In this document: positions 1 through 6,146 of the stretch, one piece after another
How the letters are laid out: each line of letters begins with the position of its first letter
Numbering within the stretch: position 1 is the first letter of the stretch
Assembly (NCBI GenBank): GCA_020216745.1
Contig: JAIWNQ010000295.1
Span: 1-6,889 of the forward strand
From: Candidatus Hydrogenedens sp.
GTDB lineage: Bacteria > Hydrogenedentota > Hydrogenedentia > Hydrogenedentales > Hydrogenedentaceae
DNA length: 6,889 nt
Direction of reading: 5' to 3'
Notes under the pieces: generated by a model
What the model was told of the DNA's origin: nothing
The model's input: the letters and a program-made list of their open reading frames with translations, nothing else
Database searches by the model: none
Program-made: the position numbers and the translations under genes

Positions 1-1317
1 CAGATTTACTGGTGTGCCCGGTGGCACTTGCTGGCCTGATAATGGGTCCTGACTGATTACATTACCCGAAGGAACTGTATCACTGCACTCCTCTATTATT
101 GCCCCCACATTCATCCCCGATGATTCTATCTCATTTTCCGCTTCGCTCTGGCTTAGACCTACAACATCTGGAACTATATGTTGCCATATTAAATATGGAT
201 ATGTAACATCTTTAATAATTCCCCAAACATTTGTAAAATCCCAATCAACAAAAGTTGCTTCTTGTTTCATTTGTGCTGTTGTTTTTCCTGTTCCGCCAGC
301 AGAGGTATTTTGACCTGATGTCTGAATATCCCAGTAACTTTGGGAGACCATGCAGGTTTCACATTTATATGCAATCAGTCCACCAATATTACTCTGCCCA
401 AAAACGTTACCCGTAGAGTAACACTGAGATATTGTCCCATTATTATATCCGACCAACCCACCGGAATAAGAATAATCATAAGAAGAAGAAGAGGCGGTTG
501 ATGAGCCTGTGGAATAACAATATGAGACGGAGCCGACATTATATCCGACCAACCCACCGGAAGAAGAAGAAGAAGAAGAAGAGGCGGTTGATGAACCTGT
601 GGAATAACAATATGAGACGGAGTCGGTATTATATCCGACCAACCCACCGGAAGAAGAAGAAGAAGAAGAAGAGGCGGTTGATGAGCCTGTGGAATAACAA
701 TATGAAATTGGACCTGAGTTATAACCAACCAGACCGCCGATATATTCTGTGCCTAATTCCATGGCTGTAGAATAACATTGTGTCACGGTACCGCCCCAGT
801 TATATCCAACTAACCCACCGACGTTTTTTGCTCCTTCTGCACCGCCTGTTGCGTAACAGTAAGTAATCTTTCCTGAGTTGGTTCCAGCCAAAGAACCCAC
901 ATTATTTCTTCCTAAAATAAATACATTTTCTAATCCTACATTATGAATCTCACTTATTGAGCCTACATAACCGAACAGAGCAATATTGTCCTCTGAACCT
1001 CGGCTGATATATAAATTCCTTATTACATAATTTTTGCCATCAAATTTTCCTATAAATCGGCTTGTTGAATTTCCAATTGGAGCGAAACCTTTACCACTAT
1101 TCCAATTTACCGTATCACTTGCATCAATGTCTTGTATTAATTCGTACTCGCCATTGAGCGGATATGCTGGGTCTTTACCTATCTTTTGTAAATTTTCAAT
1201 TGTACTTATGGGTATTACCGCTGAAAATGCAGTAGGATAGACCAAAATAAAGGATATGAGGATAAATGAAGATAATGAAATGTATGTTTGAACGCACGTT
1301 ATTTTATAATTATTCAT
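1..1317 (-). CDS. Secreted GLUG-repeat / PASTA-domain surface protein (C-terminus beyond window)
   Basis: The frame is open from ATG at 1317 to base 1, giving 439 residues with no stop. The start is set by an in-frame TAA four codons upstream, an AAGG nine bases before the ATG, and a good promoter further up. Residues 1-33 look like a Sec signal peptide: a short Lys-containing head, a hydrophobic run at about 15-27, and a likely cut after AFSA. Residues 34-115 form the N-terminal module often seen before GLUG repeats (STIENLQKIG, YPLNGEYEL, DIDAS, GKFDG, LFGYVG). GLUG-type repeats (GGLVGYN...G.ISYCYSTG) recur at about 140, 167, 194, 224, 254 and 286, with a weaker GGLIAY at 312, and serine-rich linkers join several of them. 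A YWD...TSG...GGTGKTTAQMK segment (328-379) follows. Residues 382-439 are an almost complete PASTA domain (VPDVVGLSQSEAE ... PLSGQQVPPGTPV). The GLUG function is unknown; PASTA domains in other proteins bind peptidoglycan. I infer an exported surface or wall-associated protein. Confidence 0.92.
   Translation of the reverse strand, partial: MNNYKITCVQTYISLSSFILISFILVYPTAFSAVIPISTIENLQKIGKDPAYPLNGEYELIQDIDASDTVNWNSGKGFAPIGNSTSRFIGKFDGKNYVIRNLYISRGSEDNIALFGYVGSISEIHNVGLENVFILGRNNVGSLAGTNSGKITYCYATGGAEGAKNVGGLVGYNWGGTVTQCYSTAMELGTEYIGGLVGYNSGPISYCYSTGSSTASSSSSSSSGGLVGYNTDSVSYCYSTGSSTASSSSSSSSGGLVGYNVGSVSYCYSTGSSTASSSSYDYSYSGGLVGYNNGTISQCYSTGNVFGQSNIGGLIAYKCETCMVSQSYWDIQTSGQNTSAGGTGKTTAQMKQEATFVDWDFTNVWGIIKDVTYPYLIWQHIVPDVVGLSQSEAENEIESSGMNVGAIIEECSDTVPSGNVISQDPLSGQQVPPGTPVNL
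445..720 (-). repeat. Tandem coding repeats (96, 90 and 90 bp) with TCT serine-codon tracts
   Basis: Three consecutive copies start at 445, 541 and 631, each opening on the plus strand with atatccgaccaacccaccgg. The copies at 541-630 and 631-720 are nearly identical over about their first 75 bases, differing at one base there, and diverge only near the end. The 445 copy is 6 bp longer and has an altered linker, coding SSSSYDYSYS rather than eight serines. Each unit codes one GLUG repeat plus a linker S-S-T-A-(Ser)n. The two full linkers are seven TCT codons and one TCC, so the plus strand shows an (AGA)n tract. All lengths are multiples of three and the reading frame is kept. The near-identity suggests recent duplication within the gene. 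Confidence 0.9.
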
Positions 1318-1376
1318 TTTTTTGTGCCTTTACATTGTGTAATTTATAAAATGTTTAACAATAAATTAATGTTTTA

Positions 1377-1405
1377 TTTATACCACATTTTTTATTGTAT
1401 GTCAA
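1377..1405 (-). promoter_or_regulatory. Sigma-70-type promoter of the GLUG/PASTA gene
   Basis: Read on the minus strand, a perfect -35 TTGACA (1405-1400) is followed by a 17-base spacer and a -10 TATAAA (1382-1377). Transcription should start near 1370, leaving a leader of about 53 bases before the ATG at 1317. This is the best match to a housekeeping promoter in the window, and its direction and distance suit the gene. The surroundings are A+T-rich, which makes chance -10 matches easy, but a perfect -35 at the ideal spacing is less likely by chance. Confidence 0.7.
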
Positions 1406-1618
1406 GTTTATTCAATTATTTTTGTATTGACCACATTTTTGTTTTCTATTCAGAATTTTGTAATATCAATGGCTCTAAGGTGATATTCTTATGTATGAAG
1501 TTGAGGTGTCAGCATTACCTGTTGTTCTTAAAAGCACTGTCAATGTTTTATATGTCTGTCATTGTTACTTTTTATTAAACATGAGTAATATATTTGTGTT
1601 GCTTATAAGGAGGTAGCA

Positions 1619-1681
1619 ATGGTAGAAGCATACGGTAACGGATTAGGGAGGTTGGGTGAAAAGAGATTGTGGAAGCATTGA
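1619..1681 (+). CDS. Possible 20-residue small ORF with perfect Shine-Dalgarno (speculative)
   Basis: The sequence AAGGAGGT sits four bases before an ATG that opens a 20-codon frame ending in TGA, coding MVEAYGNGLGRLGEKRLWKH. The ribosome-binding site is stronger than that of any of the five large genes. The peptide is basic at its C-terminus, has no membrane segment and resembles nothing I recognise. A weak promoter-like pair (TTGTTA at 1562, TAATAT at 1586) lies upstream. The frame ends before the HAD gene's promoter, so it would be a HAD leader peptide only if longer transcripts exist. Purine-rich spacer DNA readily gives SD-like matches, so this may well be chance. Confidence 0.2.
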   Translation: MVEAYGNGLGRLGEKRLWKH

Positions 1682-1716
1682 GATGTTAGGGTGGTTATTC
1701 TTGAGAGGGTCATTTT

Positions 1717-1725
1717 TGTTATAAT
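1717..1725 (+). promoter_or_regulatory. Extended -10 promoter for the HAD-family gene
   Basis: TG at 1717-1718, one base, then a perfect TATAAT (1720-1725) makes an extended -10 element. No good -35 lies 16-18 bases upstream; the nearest candidate, TTGAGA at 1701-1706, has only a 13-base spacer. Extended -10 promoters do not need a strong -35. Transcription would start near 1732, giving a leader of about 40 bases that contains the AGGAG (1760-1764) seven bases before the HAD start codon. Confidence 0.5.
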
Positions 1726-1771
1726 GTATCTTCTTGTACTCCCAGTTTAACGATGTAATAGGAGTGTTTTT

Positions 1772-2614
1772 ATGTCAGTATCACAGACATTTTTGCCCGA
1801 GACAGAGATTGAGGTTGTAAATCCGAATATTACATTAGGTCGTGTAAAGCATATTCTTTTTGATTTTGATGGGACTATTAGTCTTCTTCGTGAGGGGTGG
1901 CAGAATATTATGGGTCCGATGTGTGTGGAGATGATATGTGGTGAACATGAGCCTACGGCGGAGATTGAGAAAGAAGTAGCGGAGATGATAGAGGAGACGA
2001 CGGGTATTCAAACGATTTTCCAGATGCAGAGGCTGGTTCAGATGGTTCGTGCTCATGGGTTAGTACCGGAGGATAAGATATTGGATGAATGGGGTTATAA
2101 GGCAATTTATAATGAGCGGTTGCTTATTCCTGTGCGGGAGCGAATTCGGAAGTTACAAAATGGGGAGTTGACTATTGAGCAGGTTACGGTGCGTAATGTA
2201 TTGTATTTTCTTGAAGAACTTAAGAAGCGAGGCGTTATTATGTATGTGTTTAGTGGGACTGACCGTGAAGATGTTCGTCATGAGGCAAGTGTTTTGGGTG
2301 TGGATTCATATTTTGAGGAGATTTGGGGTGCATTGCCGAGTATAGAAGAGTATTCAAAGGAGAAGGTTATTCGTGAGATTATAGCGGTGCATAATCTTCA
2401 TGGTCCGGAGGTTATGGCGATTGGTGATGGTCCTGTAGAGTTGAGGAATGTTAAAGAGCAAGGTGGAATTGCTTTGGGTGTGGCATCGGATGAGAAGAAG
2501 GGATATGGCTGGGATATGCATAAGAGGCAGAGGTTGCTTCGTGCAGGTGCAGATATTCTTATTCCTGATTACCATGAGGCGGATAAGATTATCAAATACA
2601 TCTTCTGTGAGTAA
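1772..2614 (+). CDS. HAD-superfamily hydrolase (probable sugar-phosphate-type phosphatase)
   Basis: This 280-residue cytoplasmic protein carries the HAD motifs in order. Motif I is DFDGT at 31-35, with Asp31 the expected nucleophile and Asp33 the acid/base. Motif II is SGT at 161-163. Lys198 is the likely motif III lysine. Motif IV is GDGPVE at 218-223, with Asp219 as Mg2+ ligand. Residues about 40-140 between motifs I and II form a helical C1-type cap, as in phosphoglycolate-phosphatase-like members; the cap sets the substrate, which cannot be read here. Family members hydrolyse phosphate from small metabolites, often sugar phosphates. AGGAG lies seven bases before the ATG. The gene is transcribed alone and converges on the SDR-aminotransferase gene 40 bases away, with no sugar kinase or transporter beside it in the window. 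I infer sugar-phosphate chemistry only weakly. The fold and class are secure; the substrate is unknown. Confidence 0.92.
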   Translation: MSVSQTFLPETEIEVVNPNITLGRVKHILFDFDGTISLLREGWQNIMGPMCVEMICGEHEPTAEIEKEVAEMIEETTGIQTIFQMQRLVQMVRAHGLVPEDKILDEWGYKAIYNERLLIPVRERIRKLQNGELTIEQVTVRNVLYFLEELKKRGVIMYVFSGTDREDVRHEASVLGVDSYFEEIWGALPSIEEYSKEKVIREIIAVHNLHGPEVMAIGDGPVELRNVKEQGGIALGVASDEKKGYGWDMHKRQRLLRAGADILIPDYHEADKIIKYIFCE

Positions 2615-2654
2615 TGACGCACTGTAAAGAGGTAATAACGGGCTTAACGGTAGT

Positions 2655-4832
2655 TTAGTGTTTGGCGTAGTAAATCACTTTTTTTAATGCGTCAACGATG
2701 TATTGGATATTTTCCTCTGTCAGCTCTGGATGCAGAGGTAATGATAGGATTTCATTGGAAATTTGAGTTGCTACAGGACAGGATTCAGGGCTTACATTGC
2801 ATTGTTGTTGGATATATGGGTGGAGATGCACACCGTAGAAATGAATACCTGTTCCGATGTTCTCCTGCCTTAGCATGAAGGCGATTTCATCGCGGGACTT
2901 GCCTATTTTTTTTGTATCCAGTCGGATAATAAACAGGTGCCATGCATGCTGGACATGTTCTTTTGTTTTGGGTAGGATAATTTCATCTATGTCTGATAGG
3001 GAGTAGTAATACCGTTGTACCAGTCTCTGGCGAACGCTGTTGAAGGTGCTTAGTTTTTTGATTTGTTCTACGCCGATGCTTGCGGATACGTTGCTCATGG
3101 CATATTTGAAACCAGCGGAGACCAATTCTTGTGGGCGATAGAAGGCACTCCTTCCATATCTATCCCAAGCGGTATCGGTCAAGCCATTTGTTGCTAATAT
3201 CCTTAACATTCGTGCTTTTTCGGGGTCGGATAGAGTAATCATACCGCCTTCGATGGTTGTAATGTTTTTGGTGGCATAAAAGCTGAAGCAGGTTCGTTCT
3301 GAGATAGAACCGATGGGTTTTGAATGATACGTAGCACCTAAGGCATGGGCAGAATCTTCGATTAGGTGGAGATTGTATCGTTCTGCGATATTTTGGATTG
3401 CCTCCAATTCACAGGGATGTCCTGCGAGGTCTACAGGGATAATCACTTTTGTTTTTTTTGTTATCTTTTCTTCAATAAGTTCGGGATTAATGTTGAAGGT
3501 TATCGGGTCAACATCAACGAAAACAGGTTTAGCACCCATGTTCAGGATGGTGTTAATTGTAGATACCCATGTTATCGGCGGAGTAATAACTTCATCACCT
3601 GCTTTGACACCTGCTTCTACGAGGCAGAGATGAATTGCTGATGTGCATGAAGAAACAGCAACCGCTTCTTTTGCTCCGACGGTCGATGCAAATATTCGTT
3701 CGAAGGCATTGATTTTATCGCCTGAGGTAAGCCAACCACTTCGTATCGCCTGTAAAATAGCCGTTTCTTCTTCTTTGCCAAGTATGGGTTTGGCTAACGG
3801 AATAAATCGTGGAGCAGTGGGTTCGCCTCCTTCGCTAACAGGGATAGTTTTTAATTGTTTAAATCGGAACACGTTGATGTATTTTTCGGAAAAGGGCTCT
3901 TCGGATGGATTCTGGTGGAACCAATTTAATATTTCTTGAACGCCGTCATAGATTTTATATTCAGGTTGAAAAGAGAATCGTGAAGCGAATTTATTGAACA
4001 GTACTCGGAAGGTTCGCCAATCCTCATCTTCTTTAAGTATTTCGACCTTTGTGTCTGGGATAAGTGAGGCGACTTCATTTGCGAGGTCTAAAATTCTCTT
4101 GTTCAGTTCATTTGCACCGATGTTAAATATCTCGTTATGAACCATGCTCTGTTCTGCTTCGGTAAGGATGCAGATGGCACGGGCACAGTCCCGCACGTGA
4201 AGGAATGGTCGCCACTGTTGCCCTCCGCCATGGACTTCAATAGTTCCTTGCGTTTTTGCCATTGCAGTCATCAGGTTTAAGGCGAGGTCGAACCGCATCC
4301 GTGGTGAATAGCCGAATAAGGTGGAAAGCCTCGCAATCACAGGGGAGAATTGATTATGTCCTAATGATAGCACTATTTTCTCGGATTCGTTTTTCGTTTG
4401 GGCGAACATTGACCACGGATTTGTTGGGCTTTCTTCATCGAGCCAATCACCAACCCCTTTTCCATACACGGCACAGGTAGAAGCAAATATAAACTTTTTA
4501 ACTCCTTTTTGACTGCTTTGCCGTGCCAATTCGACTGTGCTGGCTGTGTTTACTTCTTTTGCGGTAATGGGACACAGGGCACAAGAGGGGTCGTTGGCTA
4601 ATCCTGCGAGGTGTATGACCACATCAATGCTATTAAACAAGTCGGGATATTTCTGCCAATAGCGTATATCGCCCTCGATAAGTTCTACGTTTGGATGGGA
4701 AAGCCACTCCGCTTTTTCAGGCTTCCCAAAACATAGGCGGTCATAGATTCGGACCTTATGCCCTTTTTTCAGTAGTTCATAGGTGACCCAGCTACCTAAG
4801 TAACCGACACCACCTGTAATCAAAACATGCAT
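2655..4832 (-). CDS. Bifunctional fusion: extended-SDR nucleotide-sugar epimerase/dehydratase plus DegT/DnrJ/EryC1/StrS aminotransferase
   Basis: One uninterrupted 725-codon frame encodes two enzymes normally made separately. Residues 1-308 are an extended SDR: NAD(P)-binding TGGVGYLGS (6-14), a GDIR segment (54-57), HLAGLANDPS (74-83), ASTCAVYG with Ser118/Thr119, and the substrate-side FGYSPRMRFD and GGGQQWRPFLHVRD (203-215). Residues about 342-725 are a fold-type I PLP aminotransferase: GWLTSG (366-371), the SSCTSAIHL phosphate-binding region, DSAHALGA with Asp493 to contact the PLP ring nitrogen, and SFYATKN with Lys522 as the Schiff-base lysine. About 30 linker residues join them. SDRs of this kind make or rearrange keto-sugar nucleotides, and DegT-family enzymes aminate keto-sugars, so a consecutive amino-sugar pathway for surface glycans is the natural reading. 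The catalytic Tyr of YxxxK is replaced by Phe143 (FAQTK, Lys147 kept), so SDR activity is uncertain. Start: GAGGAG nine bases before the ATG. The exact sugar cannot be told. Confidence 0.93.
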   Translation of the reverse strand: MHVLITGGVGYLGSWVTYELLKKGHKVRIYDRLCFGKPEKAEWLSHPNVELIEGDIRYWQKYPDLFNSIDVVIHLAGLANDPSCALCPITAKEVNTASTVELARQSSQKGVKKFIFASTCAVYGKGVGDWLDEESPTNPWSMFAQTKNESEKIVLSLGHNQFSPVIARLSTLFGYSPRMRFDLALNLMTAMAKTQGTIEVHGGGQQWRPFLHVRDCARAICILTEAEQSMVHNEIFNIGANELNKRILDLANEVASLIPDTKVEILKEDEDWRTFRVLFNKFASRFSFQPEYKIYDGVQEILNWFHQNPSEEPFSEKYINVFRFKQLKTIPVSEGGEPTAPRFIPLAKPILGKEEETAILQAIRSGWLTSGDKINAFERIFASTVGAKEAVAVSSCTSAIHLCLVEAGVKAGDEVITPPITWVSTINTILNMGAKPVFVDVDPITFNINPELIEEKITKKTKVIIPVDLAGHPCELEAIQNIAERYNLHLIEDSAHALGATYHSKPIGSISERTCFSFYATKNITTIEGGMITLSDPEKARMLRILATNGLTDTAWDRYGRSAFYRPQELVSAGFKYAMSNVSASIGVEQIKKLSTFNSVRQRLVQRYYYSLSDIDEIILPKTKEHVQHAWHLFIIRLDTKKIGKSRDEIAFMLRQENIGTGIHFYGVHLHPYIQQQCNVSPESCPVATQISNEILSLPLHPELTEENIQYIVDALKKVIYYAKH
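3826..3832 (-). promoter_or_regulatory. Shine-Dalgarno-like AAGGAGG inside the SDR-aminotransferase linker
   Basis: The linker codons for Glu334-Gly335-Gly336 read GAAGGAGGC, which contains AAGGAGG, about seven codons before the aminotransferase domain begins. No ATG, GTG or TTG in the right frame follows at a usable distance, so internal initiation looks unlikely today. It may be the leftover ribosome-binding site of a once separate aminotransferase gene, or just the codons of an E-G-G linker. Confidence 0.3.
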
Positions 4833-4837
4833 GATAG

Positions 4838-4867
4838 TTGACTCCTCATTAATAAAATAATTACTAT
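4838..4867 (+). promoter_or_regulatory. Possible promoter for the CE15 esterase / release-factor-like pair
   Basis: TTGACT (4838-4843, five of six to consensus), an 18-base spacer and TACTAT (4862-4867, four of six) would start transcription near 4874, about 36 bases before the esterase ATG. The -35 lies inside the untranslated leader of the opposite gene, so the two divergent transcripts would overlap slightly. The 77-base divergent region is A+T-rich and offers other -10-like hexamers, including TAGAAT on the minus strand for the fusion gene but without a matching -35, so the assignment is tentative. Confidence 0.35.
4842..4847 (-). promoter_or_regulatory. Ribosome-binding site of the SDR-aminotransferase gene
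   Basis: GAGGAG on the minus strand lies nine bases before the ATG at 4832 and fixes that start. The -35 candidate of the divergent esterase gene (TTGACT, 4838-4843) overlaps it on the other strand. Confidence 0.75.
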
Positions 4868-4909
4868 TATTCTATCATTGTTAACCATAATATAAGGACA
4901 TCTGAAGAT

Positions 4910-6133
4910 ATGAAGTATTATTCCACTTTCAAAATTGTAATTTCATTTCTGTTTGTTTTGTTCGCTTTACAATGGATGTGTGGTGCGAATGAATGCTTAA
5001 AAGAGGTAAATGAATTGCCTTCTTTTGAAGGAATTCCAAATCCTTTCCAATTCTGTGATGGGAAAAAGGTGGAGACAGTTGAAGATTGGCGGAAACGAAG
5101 AGAAGAGATAAAAGAAATATTGATGTTTTATGAATATGGACATTTACCGCCAGCACCGAAAATACAAAAATCAGAACTGTTGGTTGAGACAACGATATTT
5201 GATGATAAGGCATTGTATCGTGAGTATGCAGTGTATTATGGACCGCCTGAATTTAAGTTAGATGTGATGATGTTTTTACCTGTTTCGGCTAAAGAGAAAC
5301 CAAGCCCTGTGATTTTGTTTATCCCTAAATTTTGGAAAGAGAATGATGATAATAAAGAAATAGCAAAGAAATGTATAGAGAGAGGTTATGCTCTTTGCCT
5401 CTATGATAAAAGTGTTTTGGACGATGACAGTGGAAGTAGAGACCAGATGATTTATAAGTTATATCCAGAATGTGATTGGGGTTCGTTAGGTGTTTGGGGC
5501 TGGGGTGCTTTACGAGTTTTAGATTTCTTGGAGACAATACCTGAGGTGAACACTAAACAATTAGCATTGACTGGACATTCACGTAGAGGCAAGGCATCGA
5601 TGTGGGCAAGTGCAAATGATGAGCGAATCCCATTAGTTATCCCTCAGTCCAGTGGGACAGGAGGTTGTGGCTCGTATAGAATTGTTGGGAAAGGGGCGGA
5701 AACACTTAGGGCTATTACTACAGATGTAGCCCCATATTGGTTTGTTCCACGGTTGAAAGATTTTATTGGTAAAGAAGACCGATTGCCATTTGACCAGCAT
5801 TTTTTAAAGGCACTTATTGCACCACGTGGACAACTATCTCGTGAAGCTTTAGGTGATTTATGGGCAAATCCTATGGGTACGCAGGTCATGCATGAATGTA
5901 CAGTGCCTGTCTACCAATTTTTAGGTGCTACAGAAAATATTGGAATCCATTATCGTGAAGGAGAACATGCACTTCAACCATCGGATTGGGATGTCGTTTT
6001 AGATTTCGCTGATCACTTGTTCTTTAAGAAAAAACCGCCTGAAGGATTAAACAAACTACCATTTAAAGACACACCAAAACCAGACTGGACTGTTCCTGAT
6101 ACTAAATCATTGAGCCAAAAAAATTTACCATAA
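4910..6133 (+). CDS. Secreted CE15-family glucuronoyl-esterase-like alpha/beta hydrolase
   Basis: This is a 407-residue exported protein. Residues 1-26 are a signal peptide: Lys-containing head, hydrophobic ISFLFVLFAL core, likely cut after MCGA. Cys24 is not in a good lipobox, so a soluble product is favoured over a lipoprotein. The body matches CE15: EYGHLPPAP (75-83), CDWGSLGVWGWGALRVLDFLE (188-208), nucleophile motif GHSRRGK with Ser224, oxyanion-hole Arg225 and Lys228, SSGTGG (247-252), LPFDQHFLKALIAPRG (292-307), GDLWANPMG (315-323) and REGEHALQPSDW with catalytic His353. CE15 enzymes split esters between 4-O-methyl-glucuronic acid on xylan and lignin alcohols. The position after Gln246 that is Glu in fungal enzymes is Ser247, so the triad acid must lie elsewhere; Asp316 is my guess. 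AAGGA precedes the ATG by 11 bases. It begins a probable two-gene operon. Family is secure; substrate is inferred. Confidence 0.92.
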   Translation: MKYYSTFKIVISFLFVLFALQWMCGANECLKEVNELPSFEGIPNPFQFCDGKKVETVEDWRKRREEIKEILMFYEYGHLPPAPKIQKSELLVETTIFDDKALYREYAVYYGPPEFKLDVMMFLPVSAKEKPSPVILFIPKFWKENDDNKEIAKKCIERGYALCLYDKSVLDDDSGSRDQMIYKLYPECDWGSLGVWGWGALRVLDFLETIPEVNTKQLALTGHSRRGKASMWASANDERIPLVIPQSSGTGGCGSYRIVGKGAETLRAITTDVAPYWFVPRLKDFIGKEDRLPFDQHFLKALIAPRGQLSREALGDLWANPMGTQVMHECTVPVYQFLGATENIGIHYREGEHALQPSDWDVVLDFADHLFFKKKPPEGLNKLPFKDTPKPDWTVPDTKSLSQKNLP

Positions 6134-6146
6134 ACCAATTGATTAA

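Larger units (their letters stand above)
1318..1771. other. Gene-poor intergenic region between divergent GLUG/PASTA and HAD genes
   Basis: These 454 bases hold the promoter and leader of the leftward GLUG/PASTA gene (about 1318-1405), a possible small ORF at 1619-1681 and an extended -10 promoter for the HAD gene (1717-1725). From 1406 to about 1600 the DNA is very A+T-rich, and I see no RNA gene, clear hairpin or conserved coding frame there. From about 1600 to 1720 it becomes rich in G on the plus strand, without a recognisable product. A 17-base motif at 1499-1515 recurs with one mismatch at 6866-6882. Confidence 0.6.

Noticed and set aside
445..720. CRISPR-like regular repeats
   Set aside because: Repeats are adjacent 90-96 bp coding units with no unique spacers; they translate as GLUG domains.
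375..770. Overlapping ORFs with repeated Leu runs (minus, out of frame) and repeated Lys runs (plus)
   Set aside because: Both are other-frame readings of the tandem GLUG units and their TCT tracts. The true frame gives signal peptide, GLUG and PASTA in one piece.
1288..1578. Plus-strand ORF of 96 residues, rich in Phe/Tyr/Ile
   Set aside because: It begins antisense to the start of the GLUG gene, spans that gene's promoter, lacks a ribosome-binding site, and its composition simply reflects A+T-rich spacer DNA.
1835..2575. Minus-strand ORFs of 73 residues within the HAD gene
   Set aside because: They are antisense shadows; the plus-strand frame has all HAD motifs.
2615..2654. Bidirectional terminator between the convergent HAD and fusion genes
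   Set aside because: I could find no convincing stem with a T-run here, only short direct repeats (taacgg twice). Termination may be Rho-dependent or inside the gene ends.
3770..3920. Fusion as a frameshift or assembly artefact
   Set aside because: The frame passes through the linker without a stop, both domains are complete, and the linker has ordinary composition. It cannot be fully excluded without reads.
3366..3939. Plus-strand ORFs of 86-98 residues within the fusion gene
   Set aside because: They are antisense to conserved aminotransferase coding sequence and show no family motifs.
4910..4990. Lipoprotein signal peptide for the CE15-like enzyme (Cys24)
   Set aside because: The residues before Cys24 are Q-W-M, a poor lipobox; a type I cut after MCGA is more natural.
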